Under the pieces are notes generated by a model, which saw only the letters and a program-made list of their open reading frames with translations, made no database searches and had not been told where the DNA came from. The translations under genes were made by a program, and so were the position numbers. A DNA stretch of 64,000 bases from RGIG8368 sp045540275. Its GTDB lineage: Bacteria; Verrucomicrobiota; Kiritimatiellia; RFP12; UBA1067. Positions within the stretch are counted from its first letter, which is position 1. Every line of letters starts with the position of its first letter. The stretch covers positions 20,699-84,698 of the forward strand of contig JAZQGX010000235.1 in NCBI GenBank assembly GCA_045540275.1, read 5' to 3'. This document shows, in pieces, positions 63,299 to 64,000 of the stretch.

Positions 63299-64000
63299 CT
63301 ATCTTCTTACAACTTCCAGGCCACTGCATAGCCCTAGGATGATTGCACTTTGTGAAAGGAAGAATAATCGTCTCATGCGGCTTGCGCTGTTCTTCTGGCG
63401 GCAGTTTCATATAGTCCCCATAATGCTGCAAATACGCATCCGGGTTGTTTGGTCCCATGAATTCACCCCCCTCGAACATAATCGGCTTGCAGGGGAATAA
63501 ATTTTCTGTTTTGTGCCGCCAATCACTACCATATCCAGCAGACCAAGGATTATGTCCCCAGTATTTCTTTTTACCTTTATTCAAAAGCCTAAATATCCAA
63601 TCACAAAAACCACATATTCTACGAGTGGTAAAATTTAAGAATTGCATTCTAAAGCCATAACGCTTAGTCATACGCATAACCCAATACAAAAACTTAAACC
63701 CAAACGTAGAATCATCAACATAAGGAATGAATGTAAAAACATCTAAAGAAATTCCCAAGTGACGATTGGTTTGTTTATCATCGGGATTTGTATACGCAGA
63801 CGAATAAGCATCGTATAATTTAAGACAAGGGTAATGAGATTTTGCTAATGGCTTCACAACGCGTTGAACAAATATATCCTCGGGCAATTCGCACCTTGCT
63901 ATTTGTTCAAATCGCAAAGCATCATCTAAAGGCATCCCAACATCAATATCATCATCCCATGGTATAAAACCGCCATGTCGTATTGCCCCCAATAAGGTCC
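63282..64000 (-). CDS. LicD-family phosphotransferase, 5' end beyond the window
   Basis: LicD-type enzyme adding phosphocholine or a similar phospho-group to a sugar. The visible 239 codons begin TLLGAIRHGGFIPWDDDIDV, the family's catalytic core (the Asp cluster), and continue through LGISLDVFTFIPYVDD and MFEGGEFMGPNNPDAYLQHY, followed by GDYMKLPPEEQRKPH. The frame is open to base 64000, so the true start is outside. No choline-activating genes (licC, licA) are in the window. Confidence 0.9.
   Translation of the reverse strand, partial: TLLGAIRHGGFIPWDDDIDVGMPLDDALRFEQIARCELPEDIFVQRVVKPLAKSHYPCLKLYDAYSSAYTNPDDKQTNRHLGISLDVFTFIPYVDDSTFGFKFLYWVMRMTKRYGFRMQFLNFTTRRICGFCDWIFRLLNKGKKKYWGHNPWSAGYGSDWRHKTENLFPCKPIMFEGGEFMGPNNPDAYLQHYGDYMKLPPEEQRKPHETIILPFTKCNHPRAMQWPGSCKKIDDESC

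Overview
This window is bacterial chromosome. Genes are dense, mostly on the minus strand, and often overlap by 4 bases (ATGA). There is no rRNA, tRNA, CRISPR array or phage. No marker gives the taxon directly. A KP-43-like subtilase with a calcium-repeat tail, a DUF3127 protein, a single-chain PurL, a REP-type transposase and many short palindromic repeats together suggest the PVC group (Lentisphaerae, Kiritimatiellae or Verrucomicrobia). That placement is an inference with modest confidence.

Layout. 1-4.9 kb (minus): a UvrD-like helicase cut by the window edge, a small sigma factor, a TIM-barrel sugar epimerase and pheT. 5.1-9.7 kb (plus): a large secreted S8 protease and a short-chain dehydrogenase. 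9.7-19.3 kb (minus): an ABC permease and ATPase pair, a YitT-like membrane protein, a TrmA/RlmD-family methyltransferase, endonuclease IV, prmC, a DUF3127 protein, purC, a secreted HAD phosphatase and ispF. 19.4-23.4 kb (plus): a three-gene operon with its own promoter and terminator. It encodes a MotA/ExbB-like four-helix protein with a long coiled-coil tail, a MotB/ExbD-like single-pass protein without an OmpA domain, and a 683-residue secreted protein of unknown family. This is the best candidate here for an undescribed molecular machine. 23.6-25.1 kb: a ROK-like protein with a cysteine-rich N-terminus. 25.1-33.0 kb (minus): an orphan MalF-type permease, an rRNA-type methyltransferase, a YihY protein, a Tat-exported polyferredoxin and purL. 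33.1-36.2 kb: a sirtuin, an unknown lipoprotein and a REP-associated transposase (RAYT).

36.3-64.0 kb (minus) is one long surface-polysaccharide locus. It holds a UDP-N-acetyl-L-fucosamine module (WbjB, WbjD and WbjC types, plus a cupin), and a second amino-sugar module (CBS-nucleotidyltransferase, dehydratase, PglD-like acetyltransferase, DegT aminotransferase). It also has several glycosyltransferases, Wzx, Wzy, a GT-C-like protein, and decoration enzymes (acyltransferase-3, MBOAT plus SGNH, LpxD-like, NodB-like, LicD). Wzz, Wza and Wzc are not in the window.

The second striking theme is repeats. A GGGTCTGTCCCC motif occurs ten times between 23.4 and 36.4 kb, around the RAYT gene. In the polysaccharide locus, families built on CTCTGC octamers, AATCCTGT units and CGCAAAGTTCGC units fill most gene junctions of both sugar modules, and several copies lie in frame inside proteins. 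One pair of 30-base inverted repeats (25 of 30 identical) bounds a 484-bp unit holding a broken GxxExxY gene, which looks like a small mobile element. All coordinates and translations were worked out by eye.
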